DNA of 64,000 bases from NCBI GenBank assembly GCA_026415315.1, contig JAOAHI010000003.1, positions 50,350-114,349 on the forward strand, read 5' to 3'. The notes beneath the pieces are model-generated. The model had not been told where the DNA came from, ran no database searches, and was given only the letters and a program-made list of their open reading frames with translations. A program made the translations under genes and the position numbers. This document shows, in pieces, positions 48,248 to 57,435 of the stretch (within the stretch, counting starts at the first letter, position 1; each line of letters starts with the position of its first letter). Source of the stretch: Methylohalobius sp. (GTDB taxonomy: Bacteria > Pseudomonadota > Gammaproteobacteria > Methylococcales > Methylothermaceae).

Positions 48248-48804
48248 GCATTCTCACCATTCACTCTGAAGGCGAGTTTCAGCCTTTCGAGTACTATACC
48301 GATCCGCTCGAAATCGCTGCTCGCCTAAGGCGCATCCAAACTCTATTTGAACGTTGGCCGCTTTGCCCAGAATTGACTCAAAATGCAGAACAAGACGCCA
48401 TTTTAGCCGCTTATGCCAACTCCGTGCGGCGCCTGAGGGAGCGCTATGGGTTTCAGTCCGCCGATGTGATCGCGATTACCCCTGATCACCCAGATCGCGA
48501 CGCATTGCGCCGCAAGTTTCTCGCCGAGCACACCCACAGCGATTTTGAGGTGCGCTTTTTTGTCGACGGTCGGGGGTTGTTTTATCTTCACCCCGATGCC
48601 AAAGTTTATGCCGTATTGTGCGAGGCTGGTGATTTGATCAGCGTTCCGGCGGGAACTAAACATTGGTTTGATGCGGGCGAGCAGCCCAACCTCAAAGTCA
48701 TCCGCTTGTTTACTACCCCTGAGGGTTGGGTGGCTAACTACACGGGAAGCGACATTGCTGATCGCTTCCCCAAACTGGAGGAATACTTAGAGAGAATGAA
48801 ATGA
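48244..48804 (+). CDS. mtnD: Acireductone dioxygenase
   Basis: A 186-residue cupin metalloenzyme. HTHSDFEVRFFVDGRGLF holds the His-His-Glu metal ligands, and GDLISVPAGTKHWFDAG the fourth His. With Fe it yields the keto-acid precursor of methionine plus formate; with Ni an off-pathway product with CO and formate. Translationally coupled to mtnB and mtnC by ATGA-type overlaps. The formate released could feed the formate enzymes encoded nearby. Confidence 0.96.
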   Translation: MSILTIHSEGEFQPFEYYTDPLEIAARLRRIQTLFERWPLCPELTQNAEQDAILAAYANSVRRLRERYGFQSADVIAITPDHPDRDALRRKFLAEHTHSDFEVRFFVDGRGLFYLHPDAKVYAVLCEAGDLISVPAGTKHWFDAGEQPNLKVIRLFTTPEGWVANYTGSDIADRFPKLEEYLERMK

Positions 48805-49484
48805 TCCAGGCCGTAGTGACTGACATCGAGGGGACGACTTCGTCTTTGCGTTTTGTCAAAGACCTGCTGTTTCCCTATGCGCGGGAGCGCGTGGCGAATT
48901 TCGTCCGCGCTCGCGGTAACGATGTAACAGTTCTGCCGCTGCTGGAAGAGGTTAGGCAGCTCACCGGCCGCGATCTGGATTTGGAAGGAATCATTGCCCA
49001 GCTTTTAGAATGGAGTGACCGGGATGAGAAAATCGCCCCTTTGAAAGCTATCCAGGGAATGATTTGGGAGCACGGTTACCAAAGCGGAGAGCTTCAAGGC
49101 CACATTTATCCCGATGCAGTGGCAGCTTTGAGAGCTTGGAAGGAGAAAGGCATAAAGCTGTATGTATTTTCCTCCGGATCAATCCAGGCCCAGAAGCTCT
49201 TGTTCGCCCATACCGAATGGGGGGATTTAACTGGTCTGTTTTGCGGTTTTTTCGACACTCGCATCGGCTCTAAGAAAGACCCTAAAAGCTACTTTAAAAT
49301 CGCTGCTACAATCGGTTTTGAGCCGCAGGAAATCGTTTTTCTGTCGGATGTGACGGCTGAGCTCGAAGCAGCCAACGCAGCGGGGATGAAAACCGTCTGG
49401 CTGGTGCGCGAAGGAAATCCTAAGACAGAGACGGCGTATTTTACGGTCAAAGATTTTTCAGAGATCGATCTTGCCCGCGTTTAA
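48801..49484 (+). CDS. mtnC: Enolase-phosphatase E1
   Basis: A 227-residue HAD-family bifunctional enzyme that enolises and dephosphorylates 2,3-diketo-5-methylthiopentyl-1-phosphate. The nucleophile motif VTDIEGTTSSLRFVKD (about 5-20) with Asp7 and Glu9, then VFSSGSIQAQKLLF, KKDPKSY and FLSDVTAELEAANAAGM are family-specific. Ends the mtnBDC string; mtnA and mtnP are not in the window. Confidence 0.96.
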   Translation: MIQAVVTDIEGTTSSLRFVKDLLFPYARERVANFVRARGNDVTVLPLLEEVRQLTGRDLDLEGIIAQLLEWSDRDEKIAPLKAIQGMIWEHGYQSGELQGHIYPDAVAALRAWKEKGIKLYVFSSGSIQAQKLLFAHTEWGDLTGLFCGFFDTRIGSKKDPKSYFKIAATIGFEPQEIVFLSDVTAELEAANAAGMKTVWLVREGNPKTETAYFTVKDFSEIDLARV

Positions 49485-49525
49485 TAACTTATTAAATTTG
49501 TCGGAAAAGGATAGTAAGATAAGAT

Positions 49526-49894
49526 ATGCGTAGAGTATGGCAGATAGGGTGGCTGGCCGTGAGCTTAGCTGGCTGCGCAGCCCAGCCCAAATCTCAACCT
49601 CCTCAAGCAAGCAATGATTTCCCTACTCAGGCGCGTGTGGAATACGTATTTGAGTGTATGCAGAAACATGGCGGTCAGAATTATGACAACCTTTATCATT
49701 GCAGTTGTGCGCTGGACGAGTTAGCCAAGCAAATGGGCTATCAGGAGTACTCCGAGGCAATAGTGTTTACTAAACTGCGTTCCATGCCGGGTGAGGACGG
49801 GGGGGTGTTCCGTGACCCGCCTAAAGCGAACAAGCTGCGGGCCAAGCTCAAAGCAGCCGAAGAGGCTGCCGAAAAAGCATGTTTTGTAAAGTAA
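49526..49894 (+). CDS. Cysteine-rich lipoprotein of unknown function
   Basis: A 122-residue lipoprotein: basic MRRVWQ, hydrophobic core and lipobox SLAGC (Cys17). The mature part has four more cysteines, in VFECMQ, YHCSCALD and EKACFVK, and a helical middle DELAKQMGYQEYSEAIVF. The pattern could make two disulfides or hold a cofactor, but there is no CxxCH heme motif. It lies 41 bases after mtnC and 19 bases before the formate dehydrogenase genes on the same strand. I do not recognise the family with confidence; a periplasmic partner of C1 or electron-transfer enzymes is only a guess. Confidence 0.7.
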   Translation: MRRVWQIGWLAVSLAGCAAQPKSQPPQASNDFPTQARVEYVFECMQKHGGQNYDNLYHCSCALDELAKQMGYQEYSEAIVFTKLRSMPGEDGGVFRDPPKANKLRAKLKAAEEAAEKACFVK

Positions 49895-49913
49895 AAAGAG
49901 AGCTCTAGAAAAC

Positions 49914-51617
49914 ATGGCAACCGAACCAACGCGTAAGGATAAAAAAGTCAAGATTGCCCGTGGACGCTTAGTCGATCTTAAAGCGCTGAGAGATGTTCGA
50001 GAGCTTTTAGGTGACGAACCTAGACGCCGGGATCTATTGATCGAGCACCTGCACAAGATTCAGGATGCTTATGGCTGCCTCTTAGCCAAACATCTGGCGG
50101 CTTTGGCTTACGAGATGAGGCTCTCGTATGCGGAAGTGTATGAGGTGGCAACTTTTTACCACCATTTTGACGTGGTTCAAGAAAATGAGACTCCGCCTCC
50201 CCCTCTGACCGTGCGAGTGTGCGATTCGATTAGTTGCGCGATGGCTGGCGCTCATGAGCTCATCAGGGCGCTTAGGGCCGAAATAGGCGACGGGGTGAGA
50301 GTGTTGCCTGCCCCGTGCGTTGGCCGGTGTCAGCACGCACCGGTAGCAGTGGTTGGCCAAAACCCCATCGATTTGGCGACTCCTGACCGAGTGGCGTGGG
50401 CTGTGAAAGACAAAGCGATCCAGGCGCCAATTCCAAATTACATCGGTCTGGAAGAATACGCTGCGCAAGGAGGATATCGCCTGTGGGCGGATTGCTTAGC
50501 AGGTCATCGAGACCGTCGCGAAGTGATCGCAGCGCTCAAGAATTCGGGATTACGAGGCCTAGGTGGGGCTGGATTTCCCGCCGGATTAAAGTGGGAAATC
50601 GTGCGCCAATACCCCAAGCCGCGCCTTCTGGCAGTCAACATCGACGAGGGAGAGCCAGGTACGTTCAAAGATCGCTATTATCTCGAGTCTGACCCTCATC
50701 GTTTCCTAGAAGGGATGCTGATTGCTGCTTGGGCGGTGGAAGCTGAAGCCGCTTATATTTATATCCGTGACGAATACGCTGCGGGCCGGCACATTTTGTG
50801 CGCGGAACTGGAGAAACTGAAAGCCTGCCCACCCGGTGGTCAGCCGCTGTTGCCCATTCATCTGCGCCGCGGCGCTGGGGCCTACATATGTGGCGAGGAG
50901 TCGGCGATGATCGAGTCCATCGAGGGCAAGCGCGGAATGCCGCGCCTGCGCCCTCCCTACGTGGCTGAGGTGGGCTTGTTTGGGCGTCCGACCTTGGAGC
51001 ACAACATGGAGACCTTGTATTGGGTGCGCGCTATCGTCGAGCAGGGGCCGCAGTGGTTTACCTCGTTCGGGCGGCGAGGGCGCAAAGGCTTGCGTACCTT
51101 TTCGGTCTCCGGGCGGGTGCGAAAGCCGGGTGTGTATCTTGCTCCCGCTGGGATCAGCGTGCGTGAACTGATTGACGAGTATTGCGGCGGGATGTTGCCT
51201 GGCCATGAGTTCTACGGTTATTTCCCCGGAGGGGCCTCCGGCGGTATCCTGCCGGCCTCCCTGGGCGATCTGCCGCTGGATTTTGATACCTTAAACCCTT
51301 ACGGCTGTTTTATCGGTTCGGCGGCCATCATTGTCTTTTCCCAGCACGACAGAGCTAAGGATTTGGCTTTGAATGCGCTGCGCTTTTTCGAGGACGAATC
51401 CTGCGGCCAATGCACGCCATGTCGGGTTGGCACAGCCAAGGCAGCTCAGCTAATGGCTATGGGCGATTGGGATAAGGAAAAGTTGGAGGATCTATGTCAA
51501 GTGATGGCCGATGCTTCGATCTGCGGACTGGGTCAGGCAGCGCCCAATCCTATCCGCTGTGTGTTCAGATACTTCTCGCACGAACTTGAGGGCGAATGCA
51601 ATGGTGGCCAATCCTGA
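49914..51617 (+). CDS. NAD-dependent formate dehydrogenase, fused gamma-beta (NuoE-NuoF) subunit
   Basis: A 567-residue fusion. Residues about 25-165 are a NuoE/FdsG-type thioredoxin-like domain whose [2Fe-2S] cysteines are in VCDSISC and APCVGRCQ. The rest is NuoF/FdsB: GLGGAGFPAGLKW (NADH/FMN), NIDEGEPGTFKDRYYL, YICGEESAMIESIEGKRGMPR, and the [4Fe-4S] site SCGQCTPCR. The module passes electrons from formate to NAD. In soluble FdsGBAD enzymes the gamma and beta parts are usually separate genes. Overlaps the alpha-subunit gene by 17 bases. Likely cytoplasmic. Confidence 0.92.
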   Translation: MATEPTRKDKKVKIARGRLVDLKALRDVRELLGDEPRRRDLLIEHLHKIQDAYGCLLAKHLAALAYEMRLSYAEVYEVATFYHHFDVVQENETPPPPLTVRVCDSISCAMAGAHELIRALRAEIGDGVRVLPAPCVGRCQHAPVAVVGQNPIDLATPDRVAWAVKDKAIQAPIPNYIGLEEYAAQGGYRLWADCLAGHRDRREVIAALKNSGLRGLGGAGFPAGLKWEIVRQYPKPRLLAVNIDEGEPGTFKDRYYLESDPHRFLEGMLIAAWAVEAEAAYIYIRDEYAAGRHILCAELEKLKACPPGGQPLLPIHLRRGAGAYICGEESAMIESIEGKRGMPRLRPPYVAEVGLFGRPTLEHNMETLYWVRAIVEQGPQWFTSFGRRGRKGLRTFSVSGRVRKPGVYLAPAGISVRELIDEYCGGMLPGHEFYGYFPGGASGGILPASLGDLPLDFDTLNPYGCFIGSAAIIVFSQHDRAKDLALNALRFFEDESCGQCTPCRVGTAKAAQLMAMGDWDKEKLEDLCQVMADASICGLGQAAPNPIRCVFRYFSHELEGECNGGQS

Positions 51618-54354
51618 ATTTACGCTCGGGCTGAAAACGATCGGTTTTACTTTAGACGGACGAGAGGTCATTGCCTTTGAGGGCGAGACCATTTTGCAAG
51701 CGGCCAAACGGCACGGTATCGAAATTCCTCACCTGTGTTATAAAGAAGGTTATCGCCCTGACGGCAACTGCCGGGCTTGTGTGGTCGAGATCGAAGGTGA
51801 GCGGGTGTTGGCCCCCTCGTGTTGCCGCAAGCCCAAAGAAGGCATGATAGTCAAAGCGCGCAGCGAGCGCGCGCTGAAATCGCAAAAGCTCGTTTTAGAG
51901 CTGCTGCTGGCAGACATGCCGGGACAGGGCAGATCGCCGTATCGTGACGATTCAGAGCTGGATTACTGGGCGGATAAACTCAATTTAGGTAGGCCTCGTT
52001 TTCCATCGCGCAGTCAACCGCAGGCGGACTTGTCCCACCCGGCGATGGCGGTAAACCTGGATGCTTGCATTCAGTGTACCCGCTGTGTGCGTGCCTGTCG
52101 CGAGGAACAGGCCAACGATGTGATCGGTTATGCCTGGCGCGGCGCTAAGGCTAAGATTGTGTTCGATTTTGACGACCCAATGGGGCAAAGCACGTGCGTG
52201 GCCTGCGGCGAATGCGTCCAAGCATGTCCGACGGGGGCTTTGATGCCCAAGGGGGACGTCGGCCACGTAGTGGTGGATAAAAAAGTTGACTCTACTTGCC
52301 CTTACTGCGGCGTGGGGTGTTTGTTGACCTTTAACGTCAAAGGCAATCGTATCCTGTATGTCGAAGGCCGCGATGGCGCGACTAACCACAGCCGCCTATG
52401 CGTCAAAGGTCGGTTTGGCTTCGATTACGTGCACAGTCCTCAACGCCTGACCAAACCGCTTATTCGCAGGGTGGATGCTCCCAAAACGCCTGAACTCTTA
52501 GACCCGGCGCGAGTATATGAGGTCTTTCGCGAAGCGAGCTGGGAGGAGGCGCTGGATTTCGCGGCTGCCGGTTTAAAGCGCATCCGTGACACTTATGGCG
52601 CCAAGGCTTTGGCGGGGTTTGGTTCGGCTAAAGGCAGCAACGAAGAAGCCTACCTTTTCCAAAAGTTGGTCCGTACCGGTTTTGGCAGCAACAACGTAGA
52701 TCATTGCACTCGCTTGTGCCATGCCTCGTCGGTGGCCGCCCTCCTTCAGTGCATTGGCTCGGGGGCGGTGTCTAATCCAGTCGCCGATGTATTGAAAGCG
52801 GAAGTAATCTTTCTAATCGGCTCCAATCCTACGGTCAATCATCCAGTGGCGGCGACTTGGATCAAGAACGCTGTCCGTAGAGGGGCGAAACTGATCGTGG
52901 CCGATCCAATCCGAACCGAGATCTTCCGCTTTGCCACGCATCCTCTTCAATTCCGTCCTGATACCGACGTGGCGTTGCTTAACGGAATCATGCATACCAT
53001 CGTCGAGGAGGGGTTGTATAACCGCCAGTACATCGAACGCTATACCGAAGGTTTTGAAAAACTCAAAGCACATCTTGAAAAATATTCCCCTGAGCGGGTA
53101 GCGCCGGTGTGCGGCATTGAGGCTCAGACCATCCGCGAGGTAGCGCGCCTATACGCCACTTCCAAAGGCTCGATGATTCTGTGGGGCATGGGGATCTCGC
53201 AGCACGTCCACGGCACAGACAACGCTCGTTGCTTGATCTCTTTGGCGCTGATGACTGGCCAGATTGGTCGTCCTGGCACTGGTCTTCACCCCTTGCGCGG
53301 CCAGAACAACGTCCAGGGGGCCTCCGATTCCGGTCTGATTCCGATGGTGTTCCCTGATTATCAGTCGGTCAAAGATCCTAAAGCGCGCGCCAAGTTCGAA
53401 CAGCTGTGGGGGGTAAAACTGGACTCTGAGCCGGGCTTAACAGTGGTGGAAGTAATGCATGCTATCGAGAGAGGGCAAATTCGAGGCATGTACATCGAAG
53501 GAGAAAATCCGGCAATGTCCGACCCTAACTTGGCTCACGCCCGGGCGGCGCTCTCTAAACTGGAGCATCTGGTAGTGCAAGACATCTTTTTAACCGAAAC
53601 GGCGGGATTTGCCGACGTGATCCTGCCGGCTTCGGCTTTTCCGGAGAAAACCGGTACTTTCACCAACACGGACCGTAGAGTGCAGCTTGGCCGCCAAGCC
53701 ATAGCTCCCCCCGGAGAGGCGCGCCAGGATCTGTGGATTATTCAGGAGATCGCCAAGCGCCTGGGGCTCTCCTGGAATTATTCCGGGCCGCAAGACGTGT
53801 TCGAGGAGATGCGCCAAGCCATGCCCAGCATCGCTGGCATCACTTGGGAGCGACTTGAGCGGGAAGATTCGGTCATTTACCCGTGTGAAAGAGAGGGTGA
53901 TCCAGGGCAGGCGGTGATCTTCACCAATGGCTTTCCTACGCCGAGCGGTAAGGGGCTGTTCGTGCCGGCGGAATTTACCCATGCGGCGGAGCTTCCGGAT
54001 GCAGAGTATCCGTTCGTGTTCATCACCGGCCGCCAGTTGGAGCACTGGCACACCGGAGCGATGACCCGCCGTTCCGAAGTGCTGGATGCTATTGAGCCGT
54101 ATCCGGTGGCCGAAATCCATCCCCAGGATTTAGTTGAGTTAGGTATCCCACCGGGGGGTATCGTCATGTTGGAATCGCGGCGTGGGCAGGTAGAGGCTTT
54201 CGCTCGGCCAAACTTGGGGATACAGCGTGGTACCGTGTTTATGGCTTTCTGCTACAACGAAGCCGCAGCTAATCTCCTGACCAATGAAGCGCTCGACCCA
54301 GACGCTAAGATTCCAGAGTTCAAATTCTGCGCTGTGCGGGTGACGGGCCGGTAG
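51601..54354 (+). CDS. NAD-dependent formate dehydrogenase alpha subunit (Mo/W)
   Basis: A 917-residue catalytic subunit. An N-terminal [2Fe-2S] domain (PHLCYKEG, NCRACVVE, APSCC) is followed by a His-Cys cluster region and two [4Fe-4S] sites (CIQCTRCVRAC, CVACGECVQACPTGA), then CPYCGVGC starts the molybdopterin domain. The metal ligand is a normal cysteine in NVDHCTRLCHAS, not selenocysteine. The C-terminal part holds the guanine-dinucleotide binding domain. It oxidises formate to CO2. The ATG at 51601 lies inside the preceding gene. No delta subunit or FdhD-type sulfurase gene follows; they must be elsewhere. Confidence 0.95.
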   Translation: MVANPEFTLGLKTIGFTLDGREVIAFEGETILQAAKRHGIEIPHLCYKEGYRPDGNCRACVVEIEGERVLAPSCCRKPKEGMIVKARSERALKSQKLVLELLLADMPGQGRSPYRDDSELDYWADKLNLGRPRFPSRSQPQADLSHPAMAVNLDACIQCTRCVRACREEQANDVIGYAWRGAKAKIVFDFDDPMGQSTCVACGECVQACPTGALMPKGDVGHVVVDKKVDSTCPYCGVGCLLTFNVKGNRILYVEGRDGATNHSRLCVKGRFGFDYVHSPQRLTKPLIRRVDAPKTPELLDPARVYEVFREASWEEALDFAAAGLKRIRDTYGAKALAGFGSAKGSNEEAYLFQKLVRTGFGSNNVDHCTRLCHASSVAALLQCIGSGAVSNPVADVLKAEVIFLIGSNPTVNHPVAATWIKNAVRRGAKLIVADPIRTEIFRFATHPLQFRPDTDVALLNGIMHTIVEEGLYNRQYIERYTEGFEKLKAHLEKYSPERVAPVCGIEAQTIREVARLYATSKGSMILWGMGISQHVHGTDNARCLISLALMTGQIGRPGTGLHPLRGQNNVQGASDSGLIPMVFPDYQSVKDPKARAKFEQLWGVKLDSEPGLTVVEVMHAIERGQIRGMYIEGENPAMSDPNLAHARAALSKLEHLVVQDIFLTETAGFADVILPASAFPEKTGTFTNTDRRVQLGRQAIAPPGEARQDLWIIQEIAKRLGLSWNYSGPQDVFEEMRQAMPSIAGITWERLEREDSVIYPCEREGDPGQAVIFTNGFPTPSGKGLFVPAEFTHAAELPDAEYPFVFITGRQLEHWHTGAMTRRSEVLDAIEPYPVAEIHPQDLVELGIPPGGIVMLESRRGQVEAFARPNLGIQRGTVFMAFCYNEAAANLLTNEALDPDAKIPEFKFCAVRVTGR

Positions 54355-54449
54355 GTAAGATGCAGGTCGAATCTGGAATCTTGTCGGACGCCTGGGTTAG
54401 GACGGGGTAGCCAGCCTTGCCGCATGCCTGGTGTCTGTATAACAAGAGG

Positions 54450-54476
54450 TTGACTTTTGCCTGAAAATACTTCAAT
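54450..54476 (+). promoter_or_regulatory. Weak promoter candidate for xoxF
   Basis: TTGACT (54450-54455) and TTCAAT (54471-54476) are 15 bases apart, with partial consensus matches, about 105 bases upstream of the xoxF ATG. It is the best pair in the 227-base spacer but short in spacing. Confidence 0.3.
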
Positions 54477-54483
54477 TTACCGC

Positions 54484-54524
54484 CTCAAGGAGGTGCTGGG
54501 AAATTTTCCTTGAGAATTGTTCTC
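54484..54524 (+). repeat. Overlapping inverted repeats in the xoxF leader
   Basis: CTCAAGGA (54484-54491) pairs with TCCTTGAG (54507-54514), and GAGAA-TTG-TTCTC (54512-54524) overlaps its right arm by three bases, so the two hairpins exclude one another in part. They lie 58-98 bases before the xoxF ATG. Could be an operator or a switching leader. Confidence 0.5.
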
Positions 54525-54581
54525 AGCTTTCCTGCCGTTTTTGAACTTAACTACCTTCTTAAAAACAACGAGGAGGAACGT

Positions 54582-56438
54582 ATGAGAAAACCTTTAAGGA
54601 GTGGCCTGATCGCAGCGGCCGTAAGCTCAGTCCTAATGGCGTCTTGGGCGCAGGCTAATCAGGAAGTTATTGAACTGGCTAAGAATCCAGCCAACTGGCC
54701 CGTATGGGGAGGGAACTACTACGGGAATCGCTACAGCGAGCTGGACCAGATCAACAACCAAAATGCCGACAAACTACAGCCGGCTTGGACGTTTTCTACC
54801 GGCGTGCTGCGCGGTCACGAAGGCGGCCCCCTGTTTATCAACGGCGTGCTGTACGTTCATACGCCTTTTCCCAACCGGGTGTACGCCATCAACCCTAAGG
54901 ATCAGAGCATCATTTGGAAGTACGAGCCAACGCAAGATGCCGATGTCACCATTCCGGTCATGTGCTGCGATACCGTCAACCGCGGCCTGGCTTATGGCGA
55001 TGGCAAAATCATCCTGCAACAAGCCGACACTACGTTGACCGCTCTGGATGCCAAGACAGGAAAAGTCGTCTGGCAGGTCAAAAACGGCGACCCCAAAGTG
55101 GGGATGACCAACACCAATTCGCCGTTGGTGGTCAAAGACAAGGTGATTACTGGCATCTCAGGGGGTGAATTCGGCGTACGCGGCTTCGTGGCGGCGTATA
55201 ATTTAAAAGACGGCTCGCTGGCCTGGAAAGCTTACAGCACCGGTCCGGATGAAGAAGTCAAACTCGATCCGGCCAAAACCATGACCTGGATGGGTAAGGA
55301 GAAGGGCCTGCAGCCGGTAGGCAAGGACTCTTCGCTCAAGACCTGGCAAGGCGATCAGTGGAAGATCGGAGGCGGTACTACCTGGGGTTGGTACAGCTAC
55401 GATCCGCAGCTGAACTTAATCTACTATGGTTCAGGCAATCCTGGTACTTGGAACCCAGTGCAACGCCCTGGAGACAATAAATGGTCCATGACTATTTGGG
55501 CGCGCGATGCCGACACAGGGGTGGCCAAATGGGTCTATCAAATGACTCCTCACGACGAGTGGGATTATGACGGCATCAACGAGATGGTGCTAGCCGACCA
55601 GGAAATCGGCGGCAAGCTGCGCAAGACCCTGGTCCACTTTGACCGCAACGGCTTTGCCTATACCTTGGATCGTGAAACCGGTGAACTGTTGGTGGCGGAG
55701 AAGTACGACAAAGCCGTCAACTGGGCCACGCACGTAGACATGAATACAGGCCGGCCGGTGGTCGATCCCAAATACAGCACCCAGGAGCACGGCGAGGACG
55801 TCAACACCGAAGACATTTGTCCGGCGGCCTTGGGGGCCAAGAACCAGGGGCCGGTGGCTTACTCGCCGCGCACGGGTCTGTTCTACGTCAATGGCAACCA
55901 CGTGTGCATGAACTATGAGCCGTTTGAAGTCGAGTACACTCCGGGTCAGCCATATGTGGGGGCGACCTTGACCATGTTCCCAGCTGGCCGCGACGCCAAA
56001 ACCGGTCAGAAGAACGGCTCCACAAACCTCGGGGTGTTTACGGCTTGGGACGCTAAGACGGGCAAGATCGTCTGGTCGTATGATGAGCCTTTCTCCGTCT
56101 GGAGCGGGGTGCTGGCGACCAAGGGGGATATCGTGGTCCACGGCACGTTGGAGGGTTACCTCAAAGTCCGCGACGCCAAAACCGGTAAAGAGCTCTATAA
56201 GTTCAAGACGCCCTCTGGCATCATCGGCAACCCCAACACGTGGATGTTTGAAGGCAAGCAGTACATCGGTGTCCTTTCCGGCTTAGGTGGCTGGGCCGGT
56301 ATCGGGATGGCGGCTGGCCTTCAGGGAGAAACCGAGGGTCTAGGTGCGGTGGGCGCGTATCGCTCGCTGGATAAATTCACCCAGCTGGGTGGGGTCTTGA
56401 GCGTATTTGCTCTGCCGGATTCAGCCCTCAATAAATAG
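54582..56438 (+). CDS. xoxF: Lanthanide-dependent methanol dehydrogenase XoxF
   Basis: A 618-residue periplasmic PQQ enzyme that oxidises methanol. The signal peptide ends at AQA25. The vicinal disulfide C128-C129 ([10 protein letters not shown]), metal ligands Glu196 and Asn286, catalytic Asp328 and the extra Asp330 (in [11 protein letters not shown]) are all present. Asp330 is the XoxF marker, which coordinates the rare-earth ion; calcium-type MxaF has Ala there. Eight W-type beta repeats follow. The ATG has GAGGAGG upstream and gives a clean signal peptide. Single gene: no xoxG cytochrome, xoxJ or mxa gene nearby. Confidence 0.97.
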   Translation: MRKPLRSGLIAAAVSSVLMASWAQANQEVIELAKNPANWPVWGGNYYGNRYSELDQINNQNADKLQPAWTFSTGVLRGHEGGPLFINGVLYVHTPFPNRVYAINPKDQSIIWKYEPTQDADVTIPVMCCDTVNRGLAYGDGKIILQQADTTLTALDAKTGKVVWQVKNGDPKVGMTNTNSPLVVKDKVITGISGGEFGVRGFVAAYNLKDGSLAWKAYSTGPDEEVKLDPAKTMTWMGKEKGLQPVGKDSSLKTWQGDQWKIGGGTTWGWYSYDPQLNLIYYGSGNPGTWNPVQRPGDNKWSMTIWARDADTGVAKWVYQMTPHDEWDYDGINEMVLADQEIGGKLRKTLVHFDRNGFAYTLDRETGELLVAEKYDKAVNWATHVDMNTGRPVVDPKYSTQEHGEDVNTEDICPAALGAKNQGPVAYSPRTGLFYVNGNHVCMNYEPFEVEYTPGQPYVGATLTMFPAGRDAKTGQKNGSTNLGVFTAWDAKTGKIVWSYDEPFSVWSGVLATKGDIVVHGTLEGYLKVRDAKTGKELYKFKTPSGIIGNPNTWMFEGKQYIGVLSGLGGWAGIGMAAGLQGETEGLGAVGAYRSLDKFTQLGGVLSVFALPDSALNK

Positions 56439-56473
56439 TAAAATTTAACTGGAAGCTTTCTGTTCTGGTAGAG

Positions 56474-56511
56474 ACCCCGATCCAGGTGCAAGCCTGGTCG
56501 GGGTTTTGTTT
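56474..56511 (+). terminator. Intrinsic terminator after xoxF
   Basis: ACCCCGA-t-CCAGG and CCTGG-TCGGGGT pair with one bulged T (about 56474-56504), followed by a TTTTGTTTTA tail. It separates xoxF from the DUF2232 gene, so xoxF is transcribed alone. Confidence 0.88.
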
Positions 56512-56550
56512 TATACTGGCAGGCAATTTAAGAAAAACAAAGGAGAACGC

Positions 56551-57426
56551 GTGCGGGAAATCGCAGCATTTATTATGGCCGGCCGCTGGCGGGCGTTGAT
56601 CGCGGCAGGGGGGTTTGGATTACTTGGGGTATTTTTCTTGCCTTTGCTTTTGCTCAGCGCGGCCGCGGTAGGGTTGGTGACCCTGCGTCGCGGCGCCAGA
56701 GAGGGGGGGATAACTATGTTGGGGGCAGCCTGCCTGGTCGGGAGTGCATTTTGGCTGCTGCCGGCAAGACCAGGTTTTGCCTTTCCTCTCGTTTTTGCCT
56801 TGTGGCCTCCAGTCTGGGTAGGCGCTTTGGTATTGCGCCATACCTTCTCGCAGGGGGTAAGTCTGACTGTCGTAGGTATGCTGATTTGGGGTTATGTGGC
56901 CGCGATGCACGCTCTGACAGGGGATGTAGTCGGTTTTTGGCGGGCGTGGCTAGAACAAGCGATCGCTAATGTCCCAGGGGCGACGGTGGAGGGGTTCGAC
57001 TACGAGGGGACTTTGCGCCTGATGAATGGATTGGTAGCTATGGTCTATGGCTTAAGCGTGTTTGCTTCGCTACTTTTGGCGCGCTGGTGGCAGGCAATCC
57101 TCTATTACCCGGGAGGGTTTCAGAGCGAATTTTGTGAGCTTCGTACGCCTCGTTGGTTGCTTCCGGTTCTGGTTGCTGTCTTGTGGCTAGCAGGATATTG
57201 GAGTCGGGTTTTGCTTGCCGATTTACTGCTTTCTGCCATGGCAGTCTATCTATTTCAGGGCCTTGCTGTGGTGCATAGGATCGTCTCCGTGCGAAATTTG
57301 AGCGGTTTTTGGCTGGTCCCCCCGTATGGTTTGCTGGTGCTGATGCCGCAATATGCTGTTGTCGGCTTGGCCTTGCTCGGGGCGTTGGACAGTTTGTTTG
57401 ACCTTCGTCACCGCGCTGGGACTTGA
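56551..57426 (+). CDS. DUF2232 (YybS-like) multi-pass membrane protein
   Basis: A 291-residue protein with about seven or eight hydrophobic segments and few charges. The segments LLSAAAVGLVTLRRG and ARWWQAILYYPGGFQSEF are similar to DUF2232 proteins found in many bacteria, often near ribosomal protein genes. Function unknown. The start is GTG at 56551 with AAAGGAGA upstream; an earlier TTG lies inside the xoxF terminator and is rejected. It is followed 9 bases later by the rhomboid gene. Confidence 0.7.
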   Translation: MREIAAFIMAGRWRALIAAGGFGLLGVFFLPLLLLSAAAVGLVTLRRGAREGGITMLGAACLVGSAFWLLPARPGFAFPLVFALWPPVWVGALVLRHTFSQGVSLTVVGMLIWGYVAAMHALTGDVVGFWRAWLEQAIANVPGATVEGFDYEGTLRLMNGLVAMVYGLSVFASLLLARWWQAILYYPGGFQSEFCELRTPRWLLPVLVAVLWLAGYWSRVLLADLLLSAMAVYLFQGLAVVHRIVSVRNLSGFWLVPPYGLLVLMPQYAVVGLALLGALDSLFDLRHRAGT

Positions 57427-57435
57427 GGAAGATCG

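Noticed and set aside
54510..54581. N-terminal extension of XoxF from a TTG
   Set aside because: It lies upstream of the signal peptide and of the strong ribosome site; it falls in the leader hairpins.
54582..56438. MxaF, the calcium methanol dehydrogenase
   Set aside because: Asp330 is present where MxaF has Ala, and no mxaJGI follow.
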